NCBI RefSeq assembly: GCF_900110995.1
Contig: NZ_FOJF01000001.1
Span: forward strand, 1 to 64,000
Origin: Chitinophaga sp. YR573
Lineage (GTDB): Bacteria; Bacteroidota; Bacteroidia; Chitinophagales; Chitinophagaceae
Direction: 5' to 3'
Length of the DNA stretch: 64,000 nt
Shown: positions 56,929-64,000 of the stretch, one piece after another
How positions within the stretch are numbered: position 1 is the stretch's first letter
Layout of the letters: the number at the start of each line of letters is the position of its first letter
Program-made: the position numbers and the translations under genes
Notes under the pieces: model-generated
Told to the model about the DNA's origin: nothing
Seen by the model: only the letters and a program-made list of their open reading frames with translations
Database searches by the model: none

Positions 56929-57672
56929 TTAATCGGCTGAACGTTTAGCGCCTCTTGCCAATGCATAAAATACTTCGTCCATTGTCTCCGCCTTGTATTG
57001 CTGTTTCAGGTTGGCAGGTGTATCCAATGCATCTATACGTCCATCTACCATGATGGAAATACGGTTGCAGTATTCTGCTTCATCCATGTAATGTGTGGTG
57101 ACGAAGATGGTGATACCACTGTCTGCAGCATCGTATATTAAATCCCAGAACTGTCTGCGGGTAACAGGATCTACGCCTCCGGTAGGTTCATCCAGGAAGA
57201 CTATTTTAGGCTGATGGATGATAGCGACGGAGAAAGCCAGCTTTTGTTTCCAGCCTAATGGCAGTTCTCCTACCAGTTTCTTTGATTCACTATGCAGACC
57301 CAGTTTATTGATCAGCCCCTCTCCTTTTTCTTTTAACTCTGCATTTGTTAATCCGTAGATCCCACCATAGAAACGGATATTTTCTTTTACGGTCAGGTTC
57401 TCGTAGAGAGAGAATTTCTGGCTCATATATCCTATGTTTTTCTTGATGGATTCCTGTTTGGTAAATACATCGTAACCGGCTACGGTAGCTTCTCCTGAAC
57501 TCGGGAAAGATAATCCGCAGAGCATACGCATGGCGGTGGTTTTACCGGCGCCATTGGCACCCAGGAAACCGAATATCTCTCCAGTGTTCACCTCAAAGGA
57601 GATATTGTCTACAGCGATAAAATCACCGAATCGTTTTGTCAATCCTTTACAGGTAATTGCTTTTTCATTCAT
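56929..57672 (-). CDS. ABC transporter ATP-binding protein (second nucleotide-binding domain)
   Basis: This 247-residue ATPase has Walker A GANGAGKTT (about 35-43), Walker B VFLDEPTGGVDP and H-loop VTTHYMDEAE. The signature motif reads LPLGWKQKLAF instead of LSGGQ. This variant also occurs in the C-terminal half of YbhF-type tandem ATPases, so it is a family trait and probably not damage. The companion ATPase gene upstream overlaps by 8 bases. Together they correspond to the two halves of E. coli YbhF, here split into two genes. Confidence 0.93.
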   Translation of the reverse strand: MNEKAITCKGLTKRFGDFIAVDNISFEVNTGEIFGFLGANGAGKTTAMRMLCGLSFPSSGEATVAGYDVFTKQESIKKNIGYMSQKFSLYENLTVKENIRFYGGIYGLTNAELKEKGEGLINKLGLHSESKKLVGELPLGWKQKLAFSVAIIHQPKIVFLDEPTGGVDPVTRRQFWDLIYDAADSGITIFVTTHYMDEAEYCNRISIMVDGRIDALDTPANLKQQYKAETMDEVFYALARGAKRSAD

Positions 57673-58567
57673 GCTTTAAGAGTAATCTGATAAAACAATC
57701 TTCAACACCGGGTGCTACTTTTTTTATGACAACATCCGTATGTTCCTTTACATAACCTGCTAGTGCATTTTCGCTGATACCTGATACATGCAGGTATTCC
57801 CCGAAGGCATAACAGCTACCATAGGCACGTAACTCTTTTAGCAGCTGATGCATATTCCCGGATTTCACCGCATACAACTCATCCGGGTAAGCCTGTTTAA
57901 TAGCTGCGGGCGTATCTATAGATAAAATACTGCCGCTTTGCATCAACGCAATTCTCTCACAGAGATCTGCTTCGTCCATATAAGGAGTAGAGACTACGAT
58001 AGTGATACCCTGTTGTTTTAAACGTTGCAGCATTTCCCAGAATTCCTTTCGTGACACCGCATCTACACCAGTAGTAGGTTCATCCAGGAACAGTACTTCA
58101 GGGCGATGAATAAGTGCGCAGCAGAGCGCCAGCTTCTGTTTCATCCCACCAGATAATTTGCCCGCCCTTCTTGTTTTGAAAGGGGCTATCTGTTCATAGA
58201 TATCCTTTATCAGTGAATAGTTCTCTGTGACAGTGGTGCCAAATAAAGTAGCAAAAAACTCTAAATTTTCTTCTATCGTTAAATCCTGGTATAAAGAAAA
58301 TTTACCGGGCATATATCCCACCCGTTTTCTTATCTCCCTATAGTCTTTTACTACATCATATCCATCTACTGTAGCCACACCAGAATCTGCCAGTAATAAA
58401 GTAGTGAGGATGCGGAAGATCGTAGATTTACCTGCCCCGTCGGGGCCTATCAATCCAAACAGTTCTCCACGTTTTACAGAGAAAGAGAGCTCTTTTACGG
58501 CAACAGTTTCCCCGTATGTTTTTGTAATATTATTCAGCGTAACAGCGTCAGAACTTTGTTGTGGCAT
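57665..58567 (-). CDS. ABC transporter ATP-binding protein (first nucleotide-binding domain)
   Basis: This 300-residue ATPase has Walker A GPDGAGKST (about 38-46), canonical signature LSGGMKQKLAL, Walker B VLFLDEPTTGVD and a late VVSTPYMDEADL in which the usual H-loop histidine is Pro. The last 80 residues are an extra domain, as in DrrA/YbhF-type exporters. It pairs with the next ATPase, whose signature is atypical, so the two composite ATP sites are probably unequal. The start overlaps the HlyD-like gene by 20 bases. Confidence 0.92.
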   Translation of the reverse strand: MPQQSSDAVTLNNITKTYGETVAVKELSFSVKRGELFGLIGPDGAGKSTIFRILTTLLLADSGVATVDGYDVVKDYREIRKRVGYMPGKFSLYQDLTIEENLEFFATLFGTTVTENYSLIKDIYEQIAPFKTRRAGKLSGGMKQKLALCCALIHRPEVLFLDEPTTGVDAVSRKEFWEMLQRLKQQGITIVVSTPYMDEADLCERIALMQSGSILSIDTPAAIKQAYPDELYAVKSGNMHQLLKELRAYGSCYAFGEYLHVSGISENALAGYVKEHTDVVIKKVAPGVEDCFIRLLLKHE

Positions 58568-59459
58568 ACATCCCTATTTTAAGATAACCATCATTCGGTA
58601 CTCTTATTTTGATTGCGTATACCAGGTTGGCGCGTTCGTCTTTTGTCTGGATACTTTTAGGAGTAAACTCCGATTTATCCGCTACCTGGTAGATCACCCC
58701 TTTGTATGTTTTAGTATCTGTGGTCACCTGTACGGTTTGCCCCAGTTTAATCAGTGGCAGTTGCCCTCCCGTGATATAGGCTTTTAATGTCAGCGTATCC
58801 AGGTCAGCTATTTTATACAATGCTTTACCGGTAGCTGTCATTTCTCCTTCCAGGGCGTAACGGGCTAACACAGTACCTGAAAGAGGATTGACGATCACTC
58901 CTTTCCTGATCTGGTCATCATATTGCGCCATGGCTTTTTCCAGCGGAGTTTTCTCACTCAGCACACTGCGGTTCTGGGTAGCTACATTGGTAGAGCTGAC
59001 CGTTAACTGCTGCCTTGTAACATTCATTGATTGCTGCAACTGATCTACCTGTGCATTGATATCATCCAGTTGTTTAGGTGTAGCAGCATCTGCTTTCACC
59101 AGGTTCACCGTTCTTTGTTGTTCATGCAGCAGTTGTTTCATCTGCGCTTCCTGCACAGCCAGTTGTTTCTTCACCAGCAGCAGTTGTGGCTGCACATCAG
59201 TCGTCTTTTCACCCAAGGCCATAATGGATGCCTTTACCTGTTCTTTCTGCAGGGTGATGCCTGTTACATCAATCTGCCCAACCACAGCTCCTTTATGTAA
59301 AGTATCCCCTTCTTTCACTATAAAAGAAAGCAGTTGTCCGTTCTGTTGTGCAGACACGATCACTTCGTCTGCTTCAAAATAACCGGAGGCATCCCCTTCA
59401 TCCTTTTTACCCGTACAGGAAGCCAGGAGCAGGAGCATAATAGATAATGTGTGTTTCAT
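58548..59459 (-). CDS. HlyD-family periplasmic adaptor lipoprotein (YbhG-like)
   Basis: This 303-residue protein has a lipobox (LLASC, lipidated Cys15). A split biotinyl-lipoyl domain follows (GYFEADEVIVSAQQNGQLL early, VNPLSGTVLARY late), with a long alpha-helical coiled-coil hairpin (about 75-180, Gln-rich) and a C-terminal beta-barrel (TLKAYITGGQLPLIKLGQTV). It bridges the inner-membrane ABC pump and the TolC-like channel encoded just upstream. The operon order matches E. coli ybhG, with a TolC gene added. Confidence 0.92.
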   Translation of the reverse strand: MKHTLSIMLLLLASCTGKKDEGDASGYFEADEVIVSAQQNGQLLSFIVKEGDTLHKGAVVGQIDVTGITLQKEQVKASIMALGEKTTDVQPQLLLVKKQLAVQEAQMKQLLHEQQRTVNLVKADAATPKQLDDINAQVDQLQQSMNVTRQQLTVSSTNVATQNRSVLSEKTPLEKAMAQYDDQIRKGVIVNPLSGTVLARYALEGEMTATGKALYKIADLDTLTLKAYITGGQLPLIKLGQTVQVTTDTKTYKGVIYQVADKSEFTPKSIQTKDERANLVYAIKIRVPNDGYLKIGMYATTKF

Positions 59460-59465
59460 ATGCGA

Positions 59466-60695
59466 TTAATTACCGGAAGTGTTTTTACTGTTGTATTGTA
59501 TCTGTAGCAACTGGATTTCATGTAATACCAGGTTTTGCCTTGCCTGGTTCTCTGCGTTCACCTGACTGATATAATCATGAGAGGTGATGACACCGTTTTC
59601 TAACTGTGCCACGGCAGCGTTTTTAACAGAAGTACGCAAAGCAATGATCTGCTGATCCTGCGAGATCATATCGTCGTATTGTTGTGCATTCACCTGCTGC
59701 TGTGTTAACGTTAAGCGGGTATTAAAAAGGAATGTTTCCTTTTGTACGTCCAGGTCCTGGCGATTGATACGCAATGTCTGCTTATTATTATGGAGTGTAT
59801 ACAGGCTGTTCAAAGACCAGCTGAGACGAAGGCCGCCCATACCGAATACACCAAAACTGTTGTCTACAATATTATAGGTAGGTCGTCCATAACCACCTTG
59901 CACAAACGCACTTATTTTAGGCAGGTAGTTCGACTTCAACTGTTTTTCCTGGATCTCATAAGTTTGTTGCTGACGAGCATATAAACTGAGTTCCGGCCGT
60001 TTGATATCTGTAGGGATATTTATAGCAGCGGGCTTCACTAAAGTAGTAACAGGCTGATTGATGAACAGGGCCAGCATCTGCATATATCCATTTTTAGTAG
60101 CCGTCAGTTGTGTACCTGTCTGCTCTACATTCAGCAATTCGGCTTTCAGTTCATCTGCACTGCTTCTCAGCGCGGTACCATTATCCACCGCTCCCTGCAT
60201 TTTATGGATCCCACTTTCAATATCCGTTCTGCGAAGATCATTCTGCCGCAGTTGTTCCTCTGATAAAAGAATACCGAAGAATAACTGGCTTACCCTGTCT
60301 TTGACAGCATAAAGGTTTACTTCCAGCTGTTGCTCCTGGGTGGCGGTAGCTGCTTTACTTAGTTCATTCTGATAGCGGATACTGCCACCATCGTATAGGG
60401 TCTGACTGATCTCCGCCTGTACCTTATACTGGTCCTTACTTAATTGAGGGACACCGGGCAGCGGAAAATGCACTACATCCGACTGATAAGTAGCCTGCCC
60501 GGAGAAAGACAGCTGCGGCAGGTATCCTTTCGCCGCATTCTCCACAGAATAGGCCCCTGATTTGTTAATTAACTCCCGCTGTTTGATAAGCGGGTAGTTT
60601 TTAGTGGCCAGTTCATAACACCTGTCCAGGGTAAGTGGTTCCTGTGCCAATGCCTGTGTACTATATAACAGGCATATCCAAACGAGATATCTCAT
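59466..60695 (-). CDS. TolC-family outer membrane efflux protein
   Basis: This 409-residue protein has a signal peptide (cleaved after ALAQ) and two OEP repeats with long coiled coils. The N-terminal LTLDRCYELATKNYPLIKQRE is typical of the family. It forms the trimeric outer-membrane duct for the adjacent HlyD/ABC-2 pump. It is the first gene of the pump operon proper, 6 bases before the adaptor gene. The 53-base gap upstream contains a TetR-type palindrome. Confidence 0.92.
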   Translation of the reverse strand: MRYLVWICLLYSTQALAQEPLTLDRCYELATKNYPLIKQRELINKSGAYSVENAAKGYLPQLSFSGQATYQSDVVHFPLPGVPQLSKDQYKVQAEISQTLYDGGSIRYQNELSKAATATQEQQLEVNLYAVKDRVSQLFFGILLSEEQLRQNDLRRTDIESGIHKMQGAVDNGTALRSSADELKAELLNVEQTGTQLTATKNGYMQMLALFINQPVTTLVKPAAINIPTDIKRPELSLYARQQQTYEIQEKQLKSNYLPKISAFVQGGYGRPTYNIVDNSFGVFGMGGLRLSWSLNSLYTLHNNKQTLRINRQDLDVQKETFLFNTRLTLTQQQVNAQQYDDMISQDQQIIALRTSVKNAAVAQLENGVITSHDYISQVNAENQARQNLVLHEIQLLQIQYNSKNTSGN

Positions 60696-60713
60696 AATAC
60701 TAACTGTTTAATC

Positions 60714-60727
60714 TAACCATATGGTTA
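60714..60727. promoter_or_regulatory. TetR-type operator in front of the TolC/ABC operon
   Basis: The perfect palindrome TAACCATATGGTTA lies 19 bases upstream of the TolC-family start. The same half-sites (TAACCA-N2-TGGTTA) recur in front of the TetR gene. This pairing strongly suggests that both are bound by the TetR-family regulator encoded between them. Confidence 0.8.
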
Positions 60728-60748
60728 ATTACCAGGCAAAAAAATATT

Positions 60749-61357
60749 CTATACTTTAATCCATGCAAAAATTACTTCTGTTATCACCTTTTTCCTGTCT
60801 TCCATCAGTATATTATACTGTACACTATCCAGTTGAAAAATACCCTGTGCCAGTGGCCGGGCTACAAAGGGGAAAATGCAGAGTGATAAGATATTCAGGA
60901 GCAGTTGTATAGGACTCACTTCTTTAATCTGTCCCTGTTTACCTGCTTCTACAATTTCCTTCAGAAACAACAATATATTAGGAAAGTTCCCCATTGTTTT
61001 CAGCCGTTGTATAAACATTTCCGGTTGCTGGTTGATCTCATTCAGCACAAACATGGGCAGATAGGGCGCATCAATCACACCATCTATATAACTCTCCACA
61101 ATAGCCGGAATTTTCTCCAGCATTGGCATCGGCTGGTTGAGTACTGCACTCAGGCGACCTAACACCTTACCTATTGCCTCATTAAATACGATCTCAAATA
61201 GTTTATCCTTACTACGGTAGTAATAGTGCAACATGGCTTTATTGATCCCGGCTTCGTCTGCAATGTCCTGCATACGTGCACCAGCCAGCCCGCGTTTAAC
61301 AAATATCTTCTTGGCCGCTTCAATAATCAGTTCCTCTGTATTTCTCTCTTGTGCCAT
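60749..61357 (-). CDS. TetR/AcrR-family transcriptional repressor (CecR-like role)
   Basis: This 202-residue protein has an N-terminal TetR helix-turn-helix (about 8-55: IIEAAKKIFVKRGLAGARM, DIADEAGINKAMLHYYY). A C-terminal ligand-binding helical domain follows. It is encoded directly upstream of the TolC/HlyD/ABC operon on the same strand. Palindromes of one type occur before its own gene and before the pump operon, so it likely represses both until a toxic ligand binds. The arrangement parallels E. coli CecR, which controls ybhGFSR. Confidence 0.93.
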   Translation of the reverse strand: MAQERNTEELIIEAAKKIFVKRGLAGARMQDIADEAGINKAMLHYYYRSKDKLFEIVFNEAIGKVLGRLSAVLNQPMPMLEKIPAIVESYIDGVIDAPYLPMFVLNEINQQPEMFIQRLKTMGNFPNILLFLKEIVEAGKQGQIKEVSPIQLLLNILSLCIFPFVARPLAQGIFQLDSVQYNILMEDRKKVITEVIFAWIKV

Positions 61358-61371
61358 TGCAACTAATTGAT

Positions 61372-61387
61372 TTAACCATTTGGTTAA
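61372..61387. promoter_or_regulatory. TetR-type operator in front of the TetR gene
   Basis: The 16-base inverted repeat TTAACCATTTGGTTAA (7-base arms, 2-base centre) lies 15 bases before the TetR start codon. It is directly downstream of a strong promoter match, where a bound repressor would block initiation. It shares half-sites with the palindrome at 60714. Confidence 0.82.
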
Positions 61388-61389
61388 TG

Positions 61390-61420
61390 CAAAGGTAATG
61401 GATTAACTCAATTTTCCAAA
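61390..61420 (-). promoter_or_regulatory. Bacteroidota-type promoter of the TetR gene
   Basis: On the minus strand, TTTG (61417-61420) is followed after exactly 19 bases by TACCTTTG (61390-61397). This is a perfect match to the Bacteroidota primary-sigma consensus TTTG-N19-TAnnTTTG. The expected start site falls at the operator palindrome. The -33 box lies in the last codons of the upstream ArsR gene. Confidence 0.8.
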
Positions 61421-61672
61421 AAAGACGGATAAATATTTCATCATCTCTTTATTGATGGTCAATTGTACGGTGCGGCCGGTCTTATCATAGATAAGGACCC
61501 CACTATCGACCAGGATCTTTATATGATGGGAAACTGTTGGCTGGGATAACCCGGTTAACTCAGTTATTGCACAACATTGAATAGCTGTTTGTTGCGCTGC
61601 TGCCAGCAGTATAGATAAGCGGTGCTTGTCCGCTATAGCATTTGCCGCCTTTTCTACCATTGCTGCATCCAT
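61403..61672 (-). CDS. ArsR-family winged-helix transcriptional regulator
   Basis: About 89 residues from the ATG at 61672 (MDAAMVEKAANAIADKHRL). ATGs further upstream in frame, at 61702 and 61879, add sequence without family similarity, and the longest overlaps the divergent MocR gene. The helix-turn-helix is CAITELTGLSQPTVSHHIKIL, followed by the wing VLIYDKTGRTVQLTI. The Cys pair (QCCAI) just before it lies where some ArsR proteins bind metal, but the classical ELCVCDL motif is absent, so the inducer is uncertain. It is divergent from the MocR gene at 61784. Confidence 0.85.
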   Translation of the reverse strand: MDAAMVEKAANAIADKHRLSILLAAAQQTAIQCCAITELTGLSQPTVSHHIKILVDSGVLIYDKTGRTVQLTINKEMMKYLSVFFGKLS

Positions 61673-61783
61673 ATGGTAAAAATATAAAATTTTATACTTC
61701 ATCCCATGTTTGTGTAATAATTGGCTGATATACAACCAGAAAATACATTTATACGTATATAAAATAATATTCGTGAGCCAACC

Positions 61784-63196
61784 ATGAAGAGTTTCAGACA
61801 TGCGCATTTGCAGTTGTCCTTTAACAGCAGAGAGCCTATTTACCAGCAGATCAAAACGTACATTATCAATGAAATACAACGGGGAAGACTACTTCCGGGC
61901 GTATTGCTACCGGGTACCCGCATCCTGGCCCAGCAGCTGAAAGTGAACCGGAATACCATTATTACGGTGTACGAACAGCTCACGGCACAGGGATGGCTGT
62001 CCTCTCAATATAAGAGTGGGACCAGGGTAAGTGATTCCATACCTTCCGGAAAACAACTGGAAAAGCCGGCCCTCATCAACATTGATTTTCCTGTTTTTGA
62101 TTTTAAAATGACACATCCCCATTCCAGGGGCGGTTTTGAGATTACGTTCGACGACGGACTGCCGGATGTAAAGCTGATGCCCGTCACGGATATTACCCGG
62201 GAATGCCGGCGCCTGCTGCAACAATATTCCAACCAACAGCTTTATCAGTATAGCAGTGAACGGGGTAACGAGAAATTACTGACGGAGATCAATGTTATAT
62301 TAAATAATGACCGGGGCCTTGCTATGACCACGGCGAACATTTGTGTTACTCACGGACACCAGGATGCCATTTATCTGACAGCCCGGACTTTATTACGGCA
62401 GGGGGATCATGTGGCGGTGGAATATCCTGGTTACCAGCCAGCCTGGAATGCTTTTACACAGGCAGGTGCACAACTTCACCATATTCCTGTAGATCATGCA
62501 GGGATCAGTATCGACCATCTGGAAGAGCTGTGCAAGAAACAGACATTGAAAGCGCTGTATATCACTCCTCATCATCAGTACCCTACGACTGTAACGCTTT
62601 CGACAGAACGCCGTAAACAGTTATTGGTTTTGAGTGAGCTTTATCATTTCATGATTATTGAAGATGATTACGATCATGAATATCATTTTAATAAAGAACG
62701 GATATTACCTGTGGCGGGAATGCAGCAGGCAGGTAATGTCATTTATATAGGCACTCTCTGTAATGAGTTTCCATTGAGTTTTGTTTGCGGTTCTGCTGCA
62801 TTTATTCATTCTCTGGCAGCTTATTATTCAGTGACCCATCAACAGGAACATAACATACTGGAACTGGCTATCGCCAGCCTTTTAGCTTCGGGAGATATCA
62901 GAAGACACCAGCAGTATAGCCGTAACATTTACCAGCAAAAGATGGAACTGGCGGCCAGTGTTATTCCTTTTACCAAACCTTCAGGTGGCCTGGCAATCTG
63001 GCTGGAACTGCCTTTGGTAAACACTCCGGCAGAGATATTACAGAAGATACAGTCAGGCGGCATGAACATTGTGAATCCTGCACGTTATTATAATGCGTCA
63101 CATCGTGGCGCTATGGGTATACGTGTGGGTTATGCTTCTCTGGAAGAGAAGGAGATCTTAAATGGATTGGAAAAACTGGGGAAGATATTAAGATAG
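61784..63196 (+). CDS. MocR-family regulator lacking the PLP-binding lysine
   Basis: This 470-residue protein has an N-terminal GntR winged helix (about 15-80: EPIYQQIKTYIINEI, GTRILAQQLKVNRNT). An aminotransferase-like domain follows, keeping IEDDYDHEYHF and YIGTLCNEFP. In normal members the last motif reads GTFSKxxFPxxRxG. Here the lysine position is Asn327, and the phosphate-binding Arg is also missing. It therefore probably cannot form the PLP Schiff base, so it may sense another ligand or act constitutively. The frame is intact and full length, so it does not look like a decayed gene. It overlaps the converging MarR gene by 9 bases. Confidence 0.9.
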   Translation: MKSFRHAHLQLSFNSREPIYQQIKTYIINEIQRGRLLPGVLLPGTRILAQQLKVNRNTIITVYEQLTAQGWLSSQYKSGTRVSDSIPSGKQLEKPALINIDFPVFDFKMTHPHSRGGFEITFDDGLPDVKLMPVTDITRECRRLLQQYSNQQLYQYSSERGNEKLLTEINVILNNDRGLAMTTANICVTHGHQDAIYLTARTLLRQGDHVAVEYPGYQPAWNAFTQAGAQLHHIPVDHAGISIDHLEELCKKQTLKALYITPHHQYPTTVTLSTERRKQLLVLSELYHFMIIEDDYDHEYHFNKERILPVAGMQQAGNVIYIGTLCNEFPLSFVCGSAAFIHSLAAYYSVTHQQEHNILELAIASLLASGDIRRHQQYSRNIYQQKMELAASVIPFTKPSGGLAIWLELPLVNTPAEILQKIQSGGMNIVNPARYYNASHRGAMGIRVGYASLEEKEILNGLEKLGKILR

Positions 63197-63799
63197 AGAA
63201 GAGTGATACATGCAATCCAGCTGTAGCTCTGAAGATAATAAACGCTTTTGCAGGAACAGACATTCATGCTGCCGTTTCTTATTTCCACTATAGTGTGCAC
63301 AGTTATAACACATCCTCTGTACACCACCTTTATCAGGTGTTATTAATCCGGCGATAATTGAATATACCGACTGATACAGGAGCTTTTTTTCCTGAGCAGG
63401 CTTATTATTCAGCAGATGTTCTATCTGCCCCATATATTCTCCTGCCTTTTGCAACATTTCTGTTCCTGTGGGAGTTAATACCAGCGAAAAGCTGCGACGG
63501 TCGCGTTTATCGTTATGCATTTCCAGCAGTCCTTTTGTTACCATTGAGCCTACGGCATCGCTGATAGTAGGACGGCTTACCTGTAATTCAGCTGCAATGT
63601 GAGCGGCTTTGTTTACTGTTGGTGAATGATATCCTACAAAAAGCAGGATCTGTAACTGTAGAGGGGTGATACCTAAAAGCCTGGCCTGTTCCCACTGCAT
63701 CGCTTTCAGCATATCACTGAGTCGTTGCAGGGACAACACCAGCCTTGCATCAAGGTCTGTCAGTTGTTGTTCCGGACTAAAATTCGTTTTCCTGTTCAT
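63188..63799 (-). CDS. MarR-family regulator with a C-terminal four-cysteine motif
   Basis: This 203-residue protein has a MarR winged helix-turn-helix at about 45-120 (AAHIAAELQVSRPTISDAV, then the wing DKRDRRSFSLVLTPTG). The last 45 residues add Cys164, Cys167, Cys180 and Cys196 (CYNCAHY, HEC, LDCMYH), spaced CxxC-x12-C-x15-C. This pattern could hold an iron-sulfur cluster or zinc and make the regulator redox-responsive. Similar cysteine tails occur in other MarR proteins, from memory. The target is unknown; the 201 bases upstream up to the window edge hold no recognisable gene. Confidence 0.88.
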   Translation of the reverse strand: MNRKTNFSPEQQLTDLDARLVLSLQRLSDMLKAMQWEQARLLGITPLQLQILLFVGYHSPTVNKAAHIAAELQVSRPTISDAVGSMVTKGLLEMHNDKRDRRSFSLVLTPTGTEMLQKAGEYMGQIEHLLNNKPAQEKKLLYQSVYSIIAGLITPDKGGVQRMCYNCAHYSGNKKRQHECLFLQKRLLSSELQLDCMYHSSLS

Positions 63800-64000
63800 T
63801 GTTCAGCCCACAAAAGTACACCGGCCCGTTTACCCCTGCCAGTACCAGATGATTATTTTTTACCCCTTTTCTGGACTACCCTGCTGTATATCCTTTTTCC
63901 TTATCTTTATTGGCAATCGCCCCGGCATAAGACACATTACTGTAATCAGCATCAATTAATTTCACGTATAAATACGCTATTTTTTCAGCAATAGTACCCG

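Noticed and set aside
56929..57672. Apparent loss of the LSGGQ signature in the second ATPase
   Set aside because: The LPLGW variant is, from memory, usual in the second half of YbhF-type tandem ATPases, so it is not evidence of inactivation.

Overview
The window looks like a chromosomal segment of a Bacteroidota bacterium, most likely Chitinophagaceae (Chitinophaga-like). The reasons are a TonB-dependent receptor with a CarboxypepD-regulatory N-terminus, a GSCFA protein, a UpxY-type NusG paralogue, LytS/LytTR regulation, a promoter with the Bacteroidota TTTG-N19-TAnnTTTG pattern, weak Shine-Dalgarno signals, and many genes that overlap by 4 bases. The genus is an inference. I see no rRNA or tRNA genes, CRISPR array, insertion sequence or phage genes.

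Region 1 (1-28.8 kb, minus strand) is a nonribosomal peptide biosynthetic operon. It reads, in order of transcription: a specialised NusG-like antiterminator; a 7245-residue five-module synthetase; a stand-alone Fe(II)/2-oxoglutarate hydroxylase of the clavaminate synthase/SyrP/AsnO type; and a second synthetase that runs off the left edge. Specificity codes read by eye give Tyr, Asp(E), Ser(E), Tyr(E), Gly, then Asn. That suggests a chain of roughly Tyr-D-Asp-D-Ser-D-Tyr-Gly-Asn that continues outside the window. Two points stand out. A luciferase-like flavin monooxygenase is inserted inside the glycine adenylation domain. The Asn module begins with a condensation-like domain that has lost its active site and sits next to the hydroxylase gene; this resembles the 'interface' domains that partner with siderophore beta-hydroxylases.

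Region 2 (28.8-33.4 kb) holds small stand-alone genes: a bacilliredoxin, a VOC protein, a cytosine deaminase that closely resembles the fungal type, a zinc alcohol dehydrogenase, a fragment of a decayed MocR-type regulator, and a pair encoding a barrel-like secreted protein and a polyproline lipoprotein.

Region 3 (33.5-39.4 kb) carries a TonB-dependent receptor with two small partners, a LytS/LytTR two-component system, and a divergent secreted protein with a glycine-rich tail.

Region 4 (39.5-52.6 kb) is mostly housekeeping or metabolic: penicillin-acylase family hydrolase, BioF-like synthase, MiaE-like hydroxylase, patatin with an outer-membrane barrel, MHS-type transporter, GSCFA protein, HMG-CoA-lyase-like protein, RlmB, Nudix hydrolase, a GNAT-DinB fusion and an EamA transporter.

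Region 5 (52.7-64 kb) contains an Ogt-type DNA repair gene flanked by a 39-base direct repeat, a MocR regulator, and a complete TetR-controlled TolC/HlyD/ABC-2 export operon like E. coli cecR-ybhGFSR, with two matching palindromic operators. It ends with an ArsR regulator, a second MocR protein that lacks its PLP lysine, and a MarR regulator with a four-cysteine tail. The last 201 bases (63800-64000) hold nothing I can support.
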